DNA of 64,000 bases from VXYL01 sp965243095 (GCA_965243095.1 OZ251530.1:496001-560000), one strand, 5' to 3'. Numbered from the stretch's first letter, positions 1-9,826 are shown. Numbers and translations are program-made. Notes: a model not told the origin generated them from the sequence alone.

Positions 1-3
1 AAC

Positions 4-233
4 CGCTACGGCAGCGCGTCGATCCGCCAGTCGTTCGTGTCCGATATCCTGGAGGCCCTGAACCCGTTTAAGTTGAGGCTTTCCCCGCTGAAGCAGAGCC
101 CGCCGTAGCAGGCCGATCCGCTCGACGTCACGCGGAACCTGTCCGTGCCGACGTTGATGTTGGGGATATCAACGGTGCAGTAGTCGCCGGGGCTCAGCAC
201 CAACCCCACACTGCAGGCGTCGTCGCCATCCGG
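4..233. repeat. Duplicated C-terminal module, copy 1
   Basis: This stretch encodes the last ~75 residues of the subtilisin. It matches 7817-8043 almost base for base, with one 3-bp length difference (a one-residue change after GGLC) and a few substitutions. Confidence 0.9.
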
Positions 234-3200
234 GTCAGTTGACGCATCAAACTCCGCGTGAATGGTGTAGCTGCCCGTGTCGTCGTCGCGCCACTCGGTC
301 ACTTCCGCATAGTAGGCGCCCGCATCAACTTCGCGCTCAATTCTGAAATTGAAGCCTGCGCCTCCATCACTATCGCTTGCCAATCGCCTTCCCGAACCGT
401 CGAACAATCGGCCCTCGGTGTCCATGTCGCTGGTGGTGTAAACCGTCAAAGTGCCGGACTCCGCAACTTGAATCCTGAAGTAGTCCTTGTCGCCTGCGGG
501 GTCAATCCTGCCGGATTGCCGCCCGCCAAGGGCAAGATTCGTCGCACTCGCTATGTCGTTGCCGTGATCGTCGCCATCGGGCGGCTCCGGGTCCGCGTCT
601 TCGGCCGTCAGCCGCAGCGTGTAGGCCCCGGTCCGCGACTGATAGGCGTCCACGCGGACGTAATAGGTTCCCGCCGAAAGGTTGCGTCGACGGGTGCGGT
701 AGTTGGCGCCGTCCTGAACGGTGTTTCTTTCGAGCTCCACGCCTTCGCTGTCTTCCAGCGTTACCCAAGTGTTGTTGTTGCCCGGCGTCCCGGCCGTCAC
801 CTCGCGCGTCTCGGAGACCTCGAACCGGAAGTAGTCCACATCGGTGCTGGGGTCGATCCGCCCTCCGGTTTCGCTCGGCAGCGCGACCACGGTAGCCGAA
901 GACCGCGTGTTGCCGTGATCATCGCCCGGCGGCGCTGGGCCATTGCCTAGGGGCATCTGCACTTGGTTGCCGACGCGCTCGAAAAACAGCAGTTCGTTCT
1001 TGCCGGTGGCGACGTAGGCGTGCTTACCGTCAGGACTGGAAGTCATCCTGTTCCGGCGGGAGAAAAACTCCGGAATGTGGTTGTTGAAGCGGTCCGGGTG
1101 CCAACTGGCGAGGTAGTCGGTGAATTTCAGTTCGCCTCGGCCTCCAGTTCCTGCCGCTGGCGGCCGATATTCGATGCTGAAGGCCCAGTTTTCGCAGAAC
1201 ACGTCCGCAGCCAGCCGGCCATTCCGTATCAGGGAGGTAGAGCAGCCTATATGTTGTCCGCTGTAAGAAGGAGCTTGCAGGCGCCCCAAGGTCTCCAAGC
1301 GCCGCGCCCTGACCGGATCGCCGCTCAATTGGAAGATCTGCGTGTCTGCATAGCCATTGTCTGCATACTCATTGAATGCGAATAGGAAGCGTTCGTCATC
1401 GCTTGCAGCGAAAGTATCGATACGAGTGTGGCTCGAGGTGGCGGAAACTTGCTTCAGTTCGCCCGTCGCGGCACTGCGCTCGAGGACGAGCACATCCTGA
1501 TCATTGGCTGCAGCATAAACATATTCGCCGCTGTTCGACATCAACGCCTGCGTTAGGTTGGCGACCTCCAAGTATTGCACATGCCGGAGCGCATCCGAAG
1601 GTTCGAATGCAAAGACGTCAATGCCGTTGCCCGATACTGAATACAGGAACTTTGCATCCGGGTCCATGAATGCCGCATGGGTGGGCCAGTGAGAACCAGC
1701 ATCGGCTGTCGCGAATGGATCGCTGCGAAGCTCTTCGCGGTTGTCGCCGATGGGCGCGAAGCGATGCCAAGAGTAGCGTTCTCCCACGTATAGCTTCGTT
1801 CGCTGAGGGTCCCAAACAAGGGCATGTGATGCCTCCAAGCCATCTCTCAGAACTCGAACCAGCTCAAGCGCACCAGTTGCGGCGTCGCGCTCCAGCACAC
1901 GCAGTCCTCGGTTCGAAGACATGTACAAAGTGGTGCCCTGTTCATCGAACGCCAGGCCTCGAATGTCTCGGGCGACCCAGCTCGGCGTCGGTTCATCCAA
2001 GTCGAGTTGCGTCGCGTTCAATCGGCCAGCGTATCTGAGCCACACCGGCGCCTCCGCCTCGCGCCATTGCAGCCTGAATTCACCGCCTGACGCATCGCTT
2101 GCGGATCCTAGCCGCACCGAGTAGCGCACACCCGGTTCCGCGTAGAACAGCACTTCGGGGGGGCCTCCATCCAGCCACTCCGTACGCATGGCGGATATGG
2201 GGTCCAAGCCGGCGAACCCGTCGCCGCCGGGTCGGTACGCGACGAGGATGTGCGATGTGCCCTCGCCCACCCAAAAGCGATACCAACCGGCGGTGGGCGC
2301 CTCCCAGGTCCACCACAGGGATGAATGGCCCCCCCTGCCGATGCGTTCGCCAGGCTCGGCGGTGGCGAATTCATTGCTGCCGCTTAGCGCACCGGCGGCG
2401 CCGGACAGCGCGGCGGCGTTCGCCAATGCGTCATGCTCGGGCGCAGCACCCCAAGCCAAGTTTGCGGTTGCGTCCTTCCGTAGGAATGCCCCCAGATCAC
2501 CTGTTGCGTAGCCGACGGCAAACCAATAGCGGCGTTGCGCCACAGCGTTGAAGGCAAACTCGGTGGATGTGACGTCTGGGCCTGTTGTGCCCGCCAATTG
2601 CAGATTTTCGAGATCGGCCCCTTCACTGGCCAGTGGGGCGACGAAAGCCGTCACCTGGAGCTCCGCAAAAGCATCGACTAGCCGCCATGTGTAGCGGCCG
2701 TCCTCCGGCGCCACCCAGCTCCACCACCGGGTTCGGGTACCGGTTGCAACGGGTTCGCCGGGCTGCACCGTTTCCGTGCGGCCAACCCACACGCCGATGG
2801 TCGACGATGCGCCGCTGATCTCCTCGGCGTTGGCGAAGTCGTCGTTGTTGTCGCTTGCGGAGCCCTCGCGCCAACTCAGCCGGTAGCGGCGCCCGCCGGC
2901 GAAGGCGTCTTCGGCGGCGACCGCGATGCGATAGGTCTCTCCAGCACGGGTGGGAAAGCTGATGGAGCGGCTCGGATAGCCGGAAACCAGCCTGAGCTCC
3001 GCCACCGCGTCGCCGGTGAAAGCAAGCAGGCGGGCGCTGCCGTGGTCAGCCTTGAACTGCCAGACGCCGTCCGTCGGCGCCTGCCAGTGATGCCAGGTGG
3101 TTGCCGCCAGTGACCCAAACTGTTCGCCAAGCTGCAGGGTTGCGCCTTGGTTGCTGCCTTCGGCGCTGCCGGCCGCTCCGGTCAGCGTGACGGCTTGGCT

Positions 3201-6200
3201 GAAGTCGTCGTTCGCCGGCCGCGGCCCTTGCAGCCAGTGCAGGGTCAGCGGCAAGCCAATGCCCGCATGGCTCACCCGAATGCGGTAGGTCTCGCCTTGG
3301 TCGGCAAAGAAAGAGGCTCCCCAGAGCTTGGAGGCCACCGGCTCCAACCCGGCAATGCGGTCGCCTTGAAAGACCTCGACCTTCACGGCGCTTGGGTCTT
3401 CATCTTCATCCCCCTCCGCATGCTGAACGCCGAACTGCGCAAGGCCGTCCGCCGGGGCGGTCCAGACATGCCAGAGAGAACCGGCCGGACGCCCCGCGCT
3501 GAACGCCGGCTCGCCGGGTTCGGTGGTGGTCAGCCGCAGGTCCAACGCCAAGGCACCGTTCCTCCCTTCGAGCAGGGCGGCCGTGGCAAAGCCGTCGTTT
3601 GCCGGATGCGCGGCGGCGGCCGGCGCCGCCTCGCCGCTGCTTCCGTTCATGCCGATGGACGTGAAGGCCGGCTCCGCGTTCCAGGCGCTGGCCGTGATGT
3701 AAAGCCGCACTGGCGCCGGTTCGTCGGCGGCGGGTGCGGCGGCCAGTCGAAAACTGACTTTCTGGCTTTCGCCGACGCCGATTTCACCCAGCTCAACCGA
3801 GGTGCCCCAGGGGACGTCCGCCGAATTGTTGGCGACGCCGTCCTCCCGCGTCCTGTTGAAGTTCGACAGCCGCACACCTTGGCAATCGGACAAGTCTTCC
3901 GCGTCGCAGGTAAAGTGCAGCCGGGTTCCGGCCGCCACGTAGCCGTCGGCGGTCAGCGTCAGCGATAGATCATGCGGACCGGCGCCATCGAGGTTGCTCT
4001 TGTTGGCTTGGATGCGAAGCTGCGGGGCGGCAGGGCCGCGGACCACGGTCCAAGCCAAGGCTGCCCTGGGCGCGGCGCCGTGGATGCGCCGAGGCAGGAT
4101 CTTCGCCCTATAGGTGCCCGGCGCCGGGTTGCGCAGGATGATCCACTCCACGTTGTCCTTGCGGGAGACGGAGGATCGCTCGCCGCAGGCTGCGGAACCG
4201 CAGTCGCCTCCTCGGTCCAGCCAGAGGTCGAGGTCGTTCAGCACCGCATGGCCGATGGTGTCCGTGGGCGGTTCGTCCCAGGTCATCACCAAATCCAAGC
4301 GGCTGGCGTTTGCCGGCACCTCGATGTCCTGGTGGGCATACTCGCCCTCGCTCACTTCGGCAACGCCGCCGCCGCCGACCCAGCCGTCCGCTTGGTTGCG
4401 GTTCAGCACACTGGTGCGGGCCGACGCCTTGCCCAGCCCGTAGCGGGCCTGAAGCGACCCGGGACCCTTGGAGTTGTCGGCTGGAAAACGGCTCGGCGCA
4501 TCCAGCCAAACGTCCGGTTTGATGGCGCTGGCCATGAGGCGCGCCCTGGTCAAGGCCGGCCGTTCCCGATGCGCGGGCAACCCGTCCATCAGCAGCGCCG
4601 CCACCCCGGCCACGGAGGGCGAGGCCATACTGGTGCCGTCAGCGCTAACGTAATCCCGTTGGCGGCCGGCGCCCGCCGCGGAGTAAACGCCCACTCCCGT
4701 GGCGACGACCTGGGGCGCCAAGCGCCCGTCCGCCGTGGGTCCGTGGCTGCTGAATGAAGCGAGGTCGCCGCTATCATGCACCGCGCCCACCGCCAAGGAG
4801 TTCTTGGCGGCGGCGAAGTCCGAGAAAGCGTAGATGCCTTCATTGGATTGCGCCACCACGTAGAGCTGACGATGGCTCCACACCTGCGAGTCGAGCTTGC
4901 GCTCGCCAAAGCTCCTGCCTCGCCATACTCGGCGGGAGTCGGCCAAGCTCACGTTTACGATCAGCGGCTTCACCCGGGCACTGCTCCGGCCGGTTTCCGC
5001 GCAACTGGAAGGTCTGGCGAGGTAGTCCATGCCGCGCAGAACGATCTCTTCGTTGCTGCCGCCTTGGCCGAGCACCTTGGCGAAGCGAATGTGCCGCACG
5101 CCGGGCGCCATGCCGGCGTAGCGCGGTTCGACGTAGCCGTTGCCGATGATGGTGCCGGTGACATGGGTGCCGTGCCCGTTTTCGTCCACCCACAGGTCCG
5201 CGTCATTGGCCCGGCGCTCGAAATACGCGAAGTTGGCGCCGCAGACGCTCTCCCGGTGGGTCGAGATGTCCAAATGATCGAGGTTCAATCCGGTGTCCAT
5301 GACGGCGATGGGCACGGAAGCGCCGGTGGCGGTGCCGGAGAACAGGCCCGCCGAGCCAGCGAAGCGGCGCACCGCATCGACGCCCATGGCCGGCACCGCG
5401 GTGTCGTGGGCGACCCGCACGATGCCGATGGGCTCCACGGCCAGCACGAAGTCTTGGCTGGCGATGGCCTCCAAGGCGGCGGTGTCGATGTGGGCGGCGT
5501 AGGCGCGGATGTCCGGGTCGAAGCGGCCCACCACGGCGCCCAGCTCCTCCAGTCGGCGCCGCCAGCGGCCTTGGGGGTCGTCCGTCATCAGGGTGATGAA
5601 CACCGGCGTTCGTTCGTAGGCCGGGGCGGCGAGCACCTCCTCAACGAAGCCTGCCGGGACCTTGCGCTCCTTGGGGACCGCGCCCAAACCAGCAACTTGC
5701 GGCAGTGCGGCGATGGCCTGCAGGCTGGCCGGATCCCCCGGCAGCTTGGCCCTCAGCAGGCGCCCGGACGTCCCCAGCACCTCCAAGCCCAAATCCTCCA
5801 AGGCCGCCTTGGCGGCCTCCGGCCCGGCGTCAAGCGCCGCCCGCGCCCAGCCGAAGGACCAGTCCCGCCCGGCCGCCGCCGCTTGCTGCGCCAAGGATGG
5901 AATGGCGTCGGGCGCGCCCAGCCAATCCAAGCCGTCGTCGATGCCTTCCGGCACCTCAAGCCCCCTTAGAGGCATGGGCGACTTGGCCATCTCGGTTTCC
6001 ACCTTGGCAAACGAATAGCCTTCCGGCGGTTGGGGGGCAGGGCGTTCGGGCACTGCATCCGGCGCTGCGCGACCAGCAGTGCCGGAGCTGGCCTCGGGTG
6101 GCGGTGCGGGGCTGGATACGGCCCGCGAGAGGGCGCCTCGGCTTTCCGCGTCGATGTGGGCAATGGCCGCTTCGAGAATCGCCCGCTCCGCCCGCTCGGA

Positions 6201-6344
6201 AGGTTCCGGCGCCTGACCGTTCAACAAGGCGAAGCCCGCGTAGCCGATGGCGGCCATCAAGCAGCCCAGCGCCACCAGAATGCCGATGCGCCGGCCCTTG
6301 GCCTTGCCGCCGGAATTGGAATTGGTGAGGTCGGATTGAATCAA
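6..6344 (-). CDS. Giant membrane-anchored S8 (subtilisin-like) serine protease with PPC-type modules
   Basis: A 2,112-residue protein, predicted to cleave peptides outside the cytoplasm. A basic N-terminus precedes one hydrophobic segment (about residues 20-42), which is a signal anchor or uncleaved signal. The subtilisin triad is intact: Asp350 in VMDTG, His391 in GHGTHVTG, Ser572 in GTSMASP. A beta-sandwich follows the catalytic domain. Then come four repeats of about 125 residues beginning with A/N-N-D-D-F-like motifs (about 915-1435), a beta-propeller-like segment (about 1435-1800), two PPC domains starting DDHGN (from about 1805), and a Cys-containing C-terminal module (about 2038-2112). 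The last PPC-type and C-terminal modules are copied in the secreted protein gene ending at 7819. Domain order is read by eye; the substrate is unknown. Confidence 0.9.
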   Translation of the reverse strand: MIQSDLTNSNSGGKAKGRRIGILVALGCLMAAIGYAGFALLNGQAPEPSERAERAILEAAIAHIDAESRGALSRAVSSPAPPPEASSGTAGRAAPDAVPERPAPQPPEGYSFAKVETEMAKSPMPLRGLEVPEGIDDGLDWLGAPDAIPSLAQQAAAAGRDWSFGWARAALDAGPEAAKAALEDLGLEVLGTSGRLLRAKLPGDPASLQAIAALPQVAGLGAVPKERKVPAGFVEEVLAAPAYERTPVFITLMTDDPQGRWRRRLEELGAVVGRFDPDIRAYAAHIDTAALEAIASQDFVLAVEPIGIVRVAHDTAVPAMGVDAVRRFAGSAGLFSGTATGASVPIAVMDTGLNLDHLDISTHRESVCGANFAYFERRANDADLWVDENGHGTHVTGTIIGNGYVEPRYAGMAPGVRHIRFAKVLGQGGSNEEIVLRGMDYLARPSSCAETGRSSARVKPLIVNVSLADSRRVWRGRSFGERKLDSQVWSHRQLYVVAQSNEGIYAFSDFAAAKNSLAVGAVHDSGDLASFSSHGPTADGRLAPQVVATGVGVYSAAGAGRQRDYVSADGTSMASPSVAGVAALLMDGLPAHRERPALTRARLMASAIKPDVWLDAPSRFPADNSKGPGSLQARYGLGKASARTSVLNRNQADGWVGGGGVAEVSEGEYAHQDIEVPANASRLDLVMTWDEPPTDTIGHAVLNDLDLWLDRGGDCGSAACGERSSVSRKDNVEWIILRNPAPGTYRAKILPRRIHGAAPRAALAWTVVRGPAAPQLRIQANKSNLDGAGPHDLSLTLTADGYVAAGTRLHFTCDAEDLSDCQGVRLSNFNRTREDGVANNSADVPWGTSVELGEIGVGESQKVSFRLAAAPAADEPAPVRLYITASAWNAEPAFTSIGMNGSSGEAAPAAAAHPANDGFATAALLEGRNGALALDLRLTTTEPGEPAFSAGRPAGSLWHVWTAPADGLAQFGVQHAEGDEDEDPSAVKVEVFQGDRIAGLEPVASKLWGASFFADQGETYRIRVSHAGIGLPLTLHWLQGPRPANDDFSQAVTLTGAAGSAEGSNQGATLQLGEQFGSLAATTWHHWQAPTDGVWQFKADHGSARLLAFTGDAVAELRLVSGYPSRSISFPTRAGETYRIAVAAEDAFAGGRRYRLSWREGSASDNNDDFANAEEISGASSTIGVWVGRTETVQPGEPVATGTRTRWWSWVAPEDGRYTWRLVDAFAELQVTAFVAPLASEGADLENLQLAGTTGPDVTSTEFAFNAVAQRRYWFAVGYATGDLGAFLRKDATANLAWGAAPEHDALANAAALSGAAGALSGSNEFATAEPGERIGRGGHSSLWWTWEAPTAGWYRFWVGEGTSHILVAYRPGGDGFAGLDPISAMRTEWLDGGPPEVLFYAEPGVRYSVRLGSASDASGGEFRLQWREAEAPVWLRYAGRLNATQLDLDEPTPSWVARDIRGLAFDEQGTTLYMSSNRGLRVLERDAATGALELVRVLRDGLEASHALVWDPQRTKLYVGERYSWHRFAPIGDNREELRSDPFATADAGSHWPTHAAFMDPDAKFLYSVSGNGIDVFAFEPSDALRHVQYLEVANLTQALMSNSGEYVYAAANDQDVLVLERSAATGELKQVSATSSHTRIDTFAASDDERFLFAFNEYADNGYADTQIFQLSGDPVRARRLETLGRLQAPSYSGQHIGCSTSLIRNGRLAADVFCENWAFSIEYRPPAAGTGGRGELKFTDYLASWHPDRFNNHIPEFFSRRNRMTSSPDGKHAYVATGKNELLFFERVGNQVQMPLGNGPAPPGDDHGNTRSSATVVALPSETGGRIDPSTDVDYFRFEVSETREVTAGTPGNNNTWVTLEDSEGVELERNTVQDGANYRTRRRNLSAGTYYVRVDAYQSRTGAYTLRLTAEDADPEPPDGDDHGNDIASATNLALGGRQSGRIDPAGDKDYFRIQVAESGTLTVYTTSDMDTEGRLFDGSGRRLASDSDGGAGFNFRIEREVDAGAYYAEVTEWRDDDTGSYTIHAEFDASTDPDGDDACSVGLVLSPGDYCTVDIPNINVGTDRFRVTSSGSACYGGLCFSGESLNLNGFRASRISDTNDWRIDALP
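582..920. repeat. Duplicated PPC-domain segment, copy 1
   Basis: Encodes a DDHGN-type PPC domain of the subtilisin. It aligns without gaps to 8041-8379; I count about six mismatches in 339 bp. The flanking 558-615 is also repeated exactly at 8368-8425, so the linker between PPC modules exists in several copies. Confidence 0.9.
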
Positions 6345-6415
6345 AGTTGCGCTAACCTATCTCTGATGCAGGGCAGCATGCGCTCATCGACAATGCGGGT
6401 GATCCGGGTGCCACG

Positions 6416-7654
6416 TCAGTCTCGACGCTTCCGGGCATCCTTGAGCAACCGCTCAATGTCCTTGTTCTTGGCGACCTTCAATGCCGTAAGGCCAGACACG
6501 TTCAACTTCACGTCCGCTCCGGCGCCAATAAGGGCGCGGATTACCGCCGCATGGCCTCTGTTGGCCGCGAGCATCAAAGGGGTGACCTTATTACTCGACC
6601 CCATGCTGCCCCCGGACACAGGATCGATGGCCGCCTGTCTTTCGATCAAGATCGCAACGACGTCATCACTGCCCGTGGCGGCGGCGAAATGCAAGGCGGT
6701 GAAGCCCTGCAGCTTTGACAAGCCGCCTGTGACTGTGGCGTCGACGTCCGCGCCCGCCTCCAACAATGCGGTAACGACCCTAGGCGGCATTTCCTTCGAG
6801 ACTGCCGCACCGAGCGCCGGCCAATTCTCAGAAATGCCGTCACGCTGTTTCGGCACGCCACGGGCATCGGTCCTAAGATTGGGATCGGCGCCGGCGGCAA
6901 GGGCCATCAAAGCCATTTCGGCGTCGTTCTGGACGATCGCCGCGCCCAACAATGCGGACGCCTGGTCGGAGGAGAGGTCGTCAATCGCCAAGCCCACTTG
7001 CCTGAAGAGCGAGAACGCCTCGGCGTTGGCCGATTTCAACAAGTGGCCTCGCAGTTTGTCGCCCAGCTCGCCCTGATACTGATACCGGCATGCTTCACCG
7101 CACACCACGCGGCCTTCCCATCCTCCTGGGTCATCCGAGCGCGCGATCAGGAAATCCTTCACCACGTCGACCTGTCCGCTCCGCACGGCGTGCTGGAAGG
7201 CAGCGTCGTCCGCGTCGTCCGCACCCGCCGTGAGCAACAAACGGACCATTGCGGACGACCCGTCCTTGGCCGCCTTCTTGAGGGGCGTGTCCGGCCGGTA
7301 GGTGTATCCCAAGCTGGAAGTGTTTTCCTTGCTGGAGTCTATCGTGATGCTGAAACTCTCTATGTGTACACCACCTCTGTGGACCTGCGCTCCCCCGTCT
7401 GCACCTTGCCGGAGCAGCTTGGCCGCCAATGCTCGATCTTGCGCCGCGACGGCATCCCAGAGCTGTTCGTCAATCGACTTGGCCTTCTCCTTCTCCCCCG
7501 CGCTCTCCGCCACCTCTCGTGCGCCGGCCGACGCGGCGGCGACAGCCCTATGCTCCCAGGCATCGACGACCGCCAAGTCGTCGGCAGCAAGTGCCGCATT
7601 AGGACCGGGCAAGAAGCCGAACAAGATGATCGGCGCGAACCTGTGCATGGCCAT
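6416..7654 (-). CDS. Exported ankyrin-repeat protein
   Basis: The N-terminus is a short signal-peptide-like segment ending near NAALA, so the protein is probably exported. About six ankyrin-type repeats follow, for example TPLKKAAKDGSSAMVRLLL, TALHFAAATGSDDVVAIL and TPLMLAANRGHAAVIRALI, each with the usual A-x-x-G and A-G-A-D-V features. Ankyrin repeats bind other proteins; no catalytic domain is visible. The reading frame opens six bases upstream at a TTG (7660), but a GGAGG Shine-Dalgarno sequence lies 7 nt before the ATG at 7654, so that start is preferred (412 aa). It lies between two genes for secreted proteins on the same strand, with 71 bp to the protease gene downstream. Partner and role are unknown. 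Confidence 0.85.
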   Translation of the reverse strand: MAMHRFAPIILFGFLPGPNAALAADDLAVVDAWEHRAVAAASAGAREVAESAGEKEKAKSIDEQLWDAVAAQDRALAAKLLRQGADGGAQVHRGGVHIESFSITIDSSKENTSSLGYTYRPDTPLKKAAKDGSSAMVRLLLTAGADDADDAAFQHAVRSGQVDVVKDFLIARSDDPGGWEGRVVCGEACRYQYQGELGDKLRGHLLKSANAEAFSLFRQVGLAIDDLSSDQASALLGAAIVQNDAEMALMALAAGADPNLRTDARGVPKQRDGISENWPALGAAVSKEMPPRVVTALLEAGADVDATVTGGLSKLQGFTALHFAAATGSDDVVAILIERQAAIDPVSGGSMGSSNKVTPLMLAANRGHAAVIRALIGAGADVKLNVSGLTALKVAKNKDIERLLKDARKRRD

Positions 7655-7694
7655 CTGCAATCCTCCGTCTCCGGTCTCCGCCTTGCTTTGCCGA

Positions 7695-7732
7695 CGCCTA
7701 GCCCCTCCCCGTTAGGGGGAACCGCCTAGGCG
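7695..7732 (-). terminator. Hairpin downstream of the PPC-domain gene
   Basis: A 7-bp perfect outer stem (CGCCTAG at 7695-7701 with CTAGGCG at 7726-7732) encloses an inner CCCC/GGGG stem with a GTTA loop. It lies about 90 bp past the stop codon of the minus-strand gene ending at 7819 and just before the ankyrin gene. There is no clear T-run, so it could be a factor-dependent terminator, an RNA-stability element or a dispersed palindrome. Confidence 0.35.
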
Positions 7733-7816
7733 CTGGCTACCGTTTGCGATTCTTCCGAATCATCACGCTGCCCTCGACAGTTAGGGGCGTTTGCGGAACA
7801 AAGCCGCTGGCGGAAG

Positions 7817-8043
7817 CGCTACGGCAGCGCGTCGATCCGCCAGTCGTTCGTGTCCGATATCCTGGAGGCCCTGAACCCGTTTAAGTTGAGGCTTCTCCCG
7901 CCGCAGAGCCCGCCGTAGCAGCCCGATCCGCTCGACGTCACGCGGAACCTGTCCGTGCCGACGCTGATGTTGGGGATATCAACGGTGCAGTAGTCGCCGG
8001 GGCTCAGCACCAACCCCACACTGCAGGCGTCGTCGCCATCCGG
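7817..8043. repeat. Duplicated C-terminal module, copy 2
   Basis: Second copy of the 4-233 segment, encoding the C-terminus of the secreted PPC protein. Stop codons fall at equivalent positions (6 and 7819). Confidence 0.9.
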
Positions 8044-9516
8044 CTCCGGGTCCGCGTCTTCGGCCGTCAGCCGCAGCGTGTAGGCCCCGGTCCGCGACTG
8101 ATAGGCATCCACGCGGACGTAATAGGTTCCCGCCGAAAGGTTGCGTCGAGGGGTGCGGTAGTTGGTGCCGTCCCGAACGGTGTTTCTTTCGAGCTCCACG
8201 CCTTCGCTGTTTTCCAGCGTTACCCAAGTGTTGTTGTTGCCCGGCGTCCCGGCGGTCACCTCGCGCGTCTCGGAGACCTCGAACCGGAAGTAGTCCACAT
8301 CGGTGCTGGGGTCGATCCGCCCTCCGGTTTCGCTCGGCAGCGCGACCACGGTAGCCGAAGACCGCGTGTTGCCGTGATCGTCGCCATCGGGCGGCTCCGG
8401 GTCCGCGTCTTCGGCCGTCAGCCGCCAAGCGAGGTCCGTACCCTCTCCATCGTCGCAAACGGATAAGGCCCGCGCAGACTCCTGCGCGTCGTAGATCACC
8501 GCGACGGGGCAGACGGTGCCGTCGTTGTAGCGCATTCGCAAAAGGCCCGTACGGGGGCCGACCGCCGTGTACTGGTAGGTTCCGCGCTCCACCGTGCCGT
8601 TGTATCGCTCGGTGAAGCGCGTCCCGGCAAACTCCACGGAGTAAGGGCCCGCCACCGCGCGCTTGCCGGCCATTCGCGCCTGAAACTCCTCCGCGTTGGC
8701 GGGCGCGAGGAGCATCGGCGCCGTGGAGAGGTTGGTAACGTGGCCGGTGTCGGCTCGGATCAAGCTCATTACCGTGAGCGGCCGTTCGGCCATGACCTCG
8801 AGTTTCCATTTGCCTTGGCCATCACCCAGGGCGCCAGTGAGGCCGGCGGCCTGGCCGGACTCCAGCTCTTGGGCGGAAAGCAGCCGTGCGGCGTTGGCAC
8901 CAAGCTGGACGGTCACCTGCCCGGCCCCGGCGCGCCCATCATCCGCCAGGCCGGAGATGGTGACCCCCTGTGCCTCGCCGTTGGGGTTGACGATGCGCAC
9001 CTTGCTCACTTGGCGCATGTTGCTGCCAGGGTTGAAGATCCACGCCGGATAGACATAGCGGGCCAAGCGCGTATCCCTCTGACCAAGCGCCGTGTCATGG
9101 ATGCTGGTGAGGAAACCGTCCGCGGTGCGCACGTAGGCAAGCACGACGAGGTTGAGATCGGTGGTGAGCCTGAGCCGCCAATCCCCCTGCCCGCGGCCCG
9201 TGCTGCCCGTCAGCCCCTTGGAGAGATTGCCGTCCTCCAAGTCTTCGGAGTTGAAGTGGCGCACGGCGGATGCGTCGATGGCCAAGGTGAGCGGGCCGAA
9301 TTCGCTGCCCGCATCGTCCCAAGCGGTGACCGAGACGGCCCCCGATCTGTTGGAGGCGTTCAGGATGCGCACGAAGCCCTGCCCGCTTTCGTTATGGGTG
9401 CCATGGAACAGAGGCACCGTGTAAGTGTTCTCCCCGTGCGCCGTCGTGGACAGCAGCAAGACGCACATAGCGCTCACGCCGCACAGGGGCAAGAGCCTCG
9501 TTGACAAGATCTTCAT
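7819..9516 (-). CDS. Secreted beta-rich repeat protein with PPC domain
   Basis: 565 residues with a signal peptide (Leu-rich core, cleavage near TAHG-EN). Residues of about 29-275 hold two copies of a roughly 120-residue beta-rich repeat, each with an ELESG/DLEDG - GL - G.GQG.W.L pattern. A small beta domain follows (about 280-370), then one PPC domain beginning DDHGN (about 375-490) and a C-terminal module of about 75 residues with Cys pairs. The last two are nearly identical to parts of the subtilisin encoded at 6-6344. A strong GGAGGAGGT ribosome site precedes the ATG. No enzyme motif is seen. It is likely a surface or secreted adhesin/structural protein, or a substrate of the same export or processing route as the protease. 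Confidence 0.82.
   Translation of the reverse strand: MKILSTRLLPLCGVSAMCVLLLSTTAHGENTYTVPLFHGTHNESGQGFVRILNASNRSGAVSVTAWDDAGSEFGPLTLAIDASAVRHFNSEDLEDGNLSKGLTGSTGRGQGDWRLRLTTDLNLVVLAYVRTADGFLTSIHDTALGQRDTRLARYVYPAWIFNPGSNMRQVSKVRIVNPNGEAQGVTISGLADDGRAGAGQVTVQLGANAARLLSAQELESGQAAGLTGALGDGQGKWKLEVMAERPLTVMSLIRADTGHVTNLSTAPMLLAPANAEEFQARMAGKRAVAGPYSVEFAGTRFTERYNGTVERGTYQYTAVGPRTGLLRMRYNDGTVCPVAVIYDAQESARALSVCDDGEGTDLAWRLTAEDADPEPPDGDDHGNTRSSATVVALPSETGGRIDPSTDVDYFRFEVSETREVTAGTPGNNNTWVTLENSEGVELERNTVRDGTNYRTPRRNLSAGTYYVRVDAYQSRTGAYTLRLTAEDADPEPDGDDACSVGLVLSPGDYCTVDIPNISVGTDRFRVTSSGSGCYGGLCGGRSLNLNGFRASRISDTNDWRIDALP
8041..8379. repeat. Duplicated PPC-domain segment, copy 2
   Basis: Second copy of the 582-920 segment, inside the secreted PPC protein gene. 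Here the PPC domain is joined directly to the C-terminal module, whereas in the subtilisin an additional, divergent PPC domain sits between them. Confidence 0.9.
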
Positions 9517-9706
9517 TCAGGACCTCCTCCCTACTTGAATTCGTGGTGTCTTGGCCGGCCGCCAAGCAACGCCGCCGCACCTGCGCGCGACGCGGTGCGG
9601 ATCGGAGTTTCGGGTGTTGTGCGGAGCCAGCCCGGCCGGCCAGCTCAAGGGGGATTTGCTACGCCCTGCGCGCGCGTGAGCGTTCGGGTCAGCGCTCGGA
9701 GGGGAG

Positions 9707-9728
9707 GTGTGTGTGTGTGTGTGTGTGT
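9707..9728. repeat. (GT)11 dinucleotide microsatellite
   Basis: Eleven uninterrupted GT units in non-coding DNA, about 190 bp upstream of the start of the secreted PPC protein gene. Confidence 0.95.
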
Positions 9729-9826
9729 AGCAAGATCCGTGCCAACTCTTGCTCAGTCGGCATGGGACGGGCGGATCGGGCGCTCGCGTGTTGGTTTGGC
9801 GTCTCCATCAAACCGCACCTTAACAG

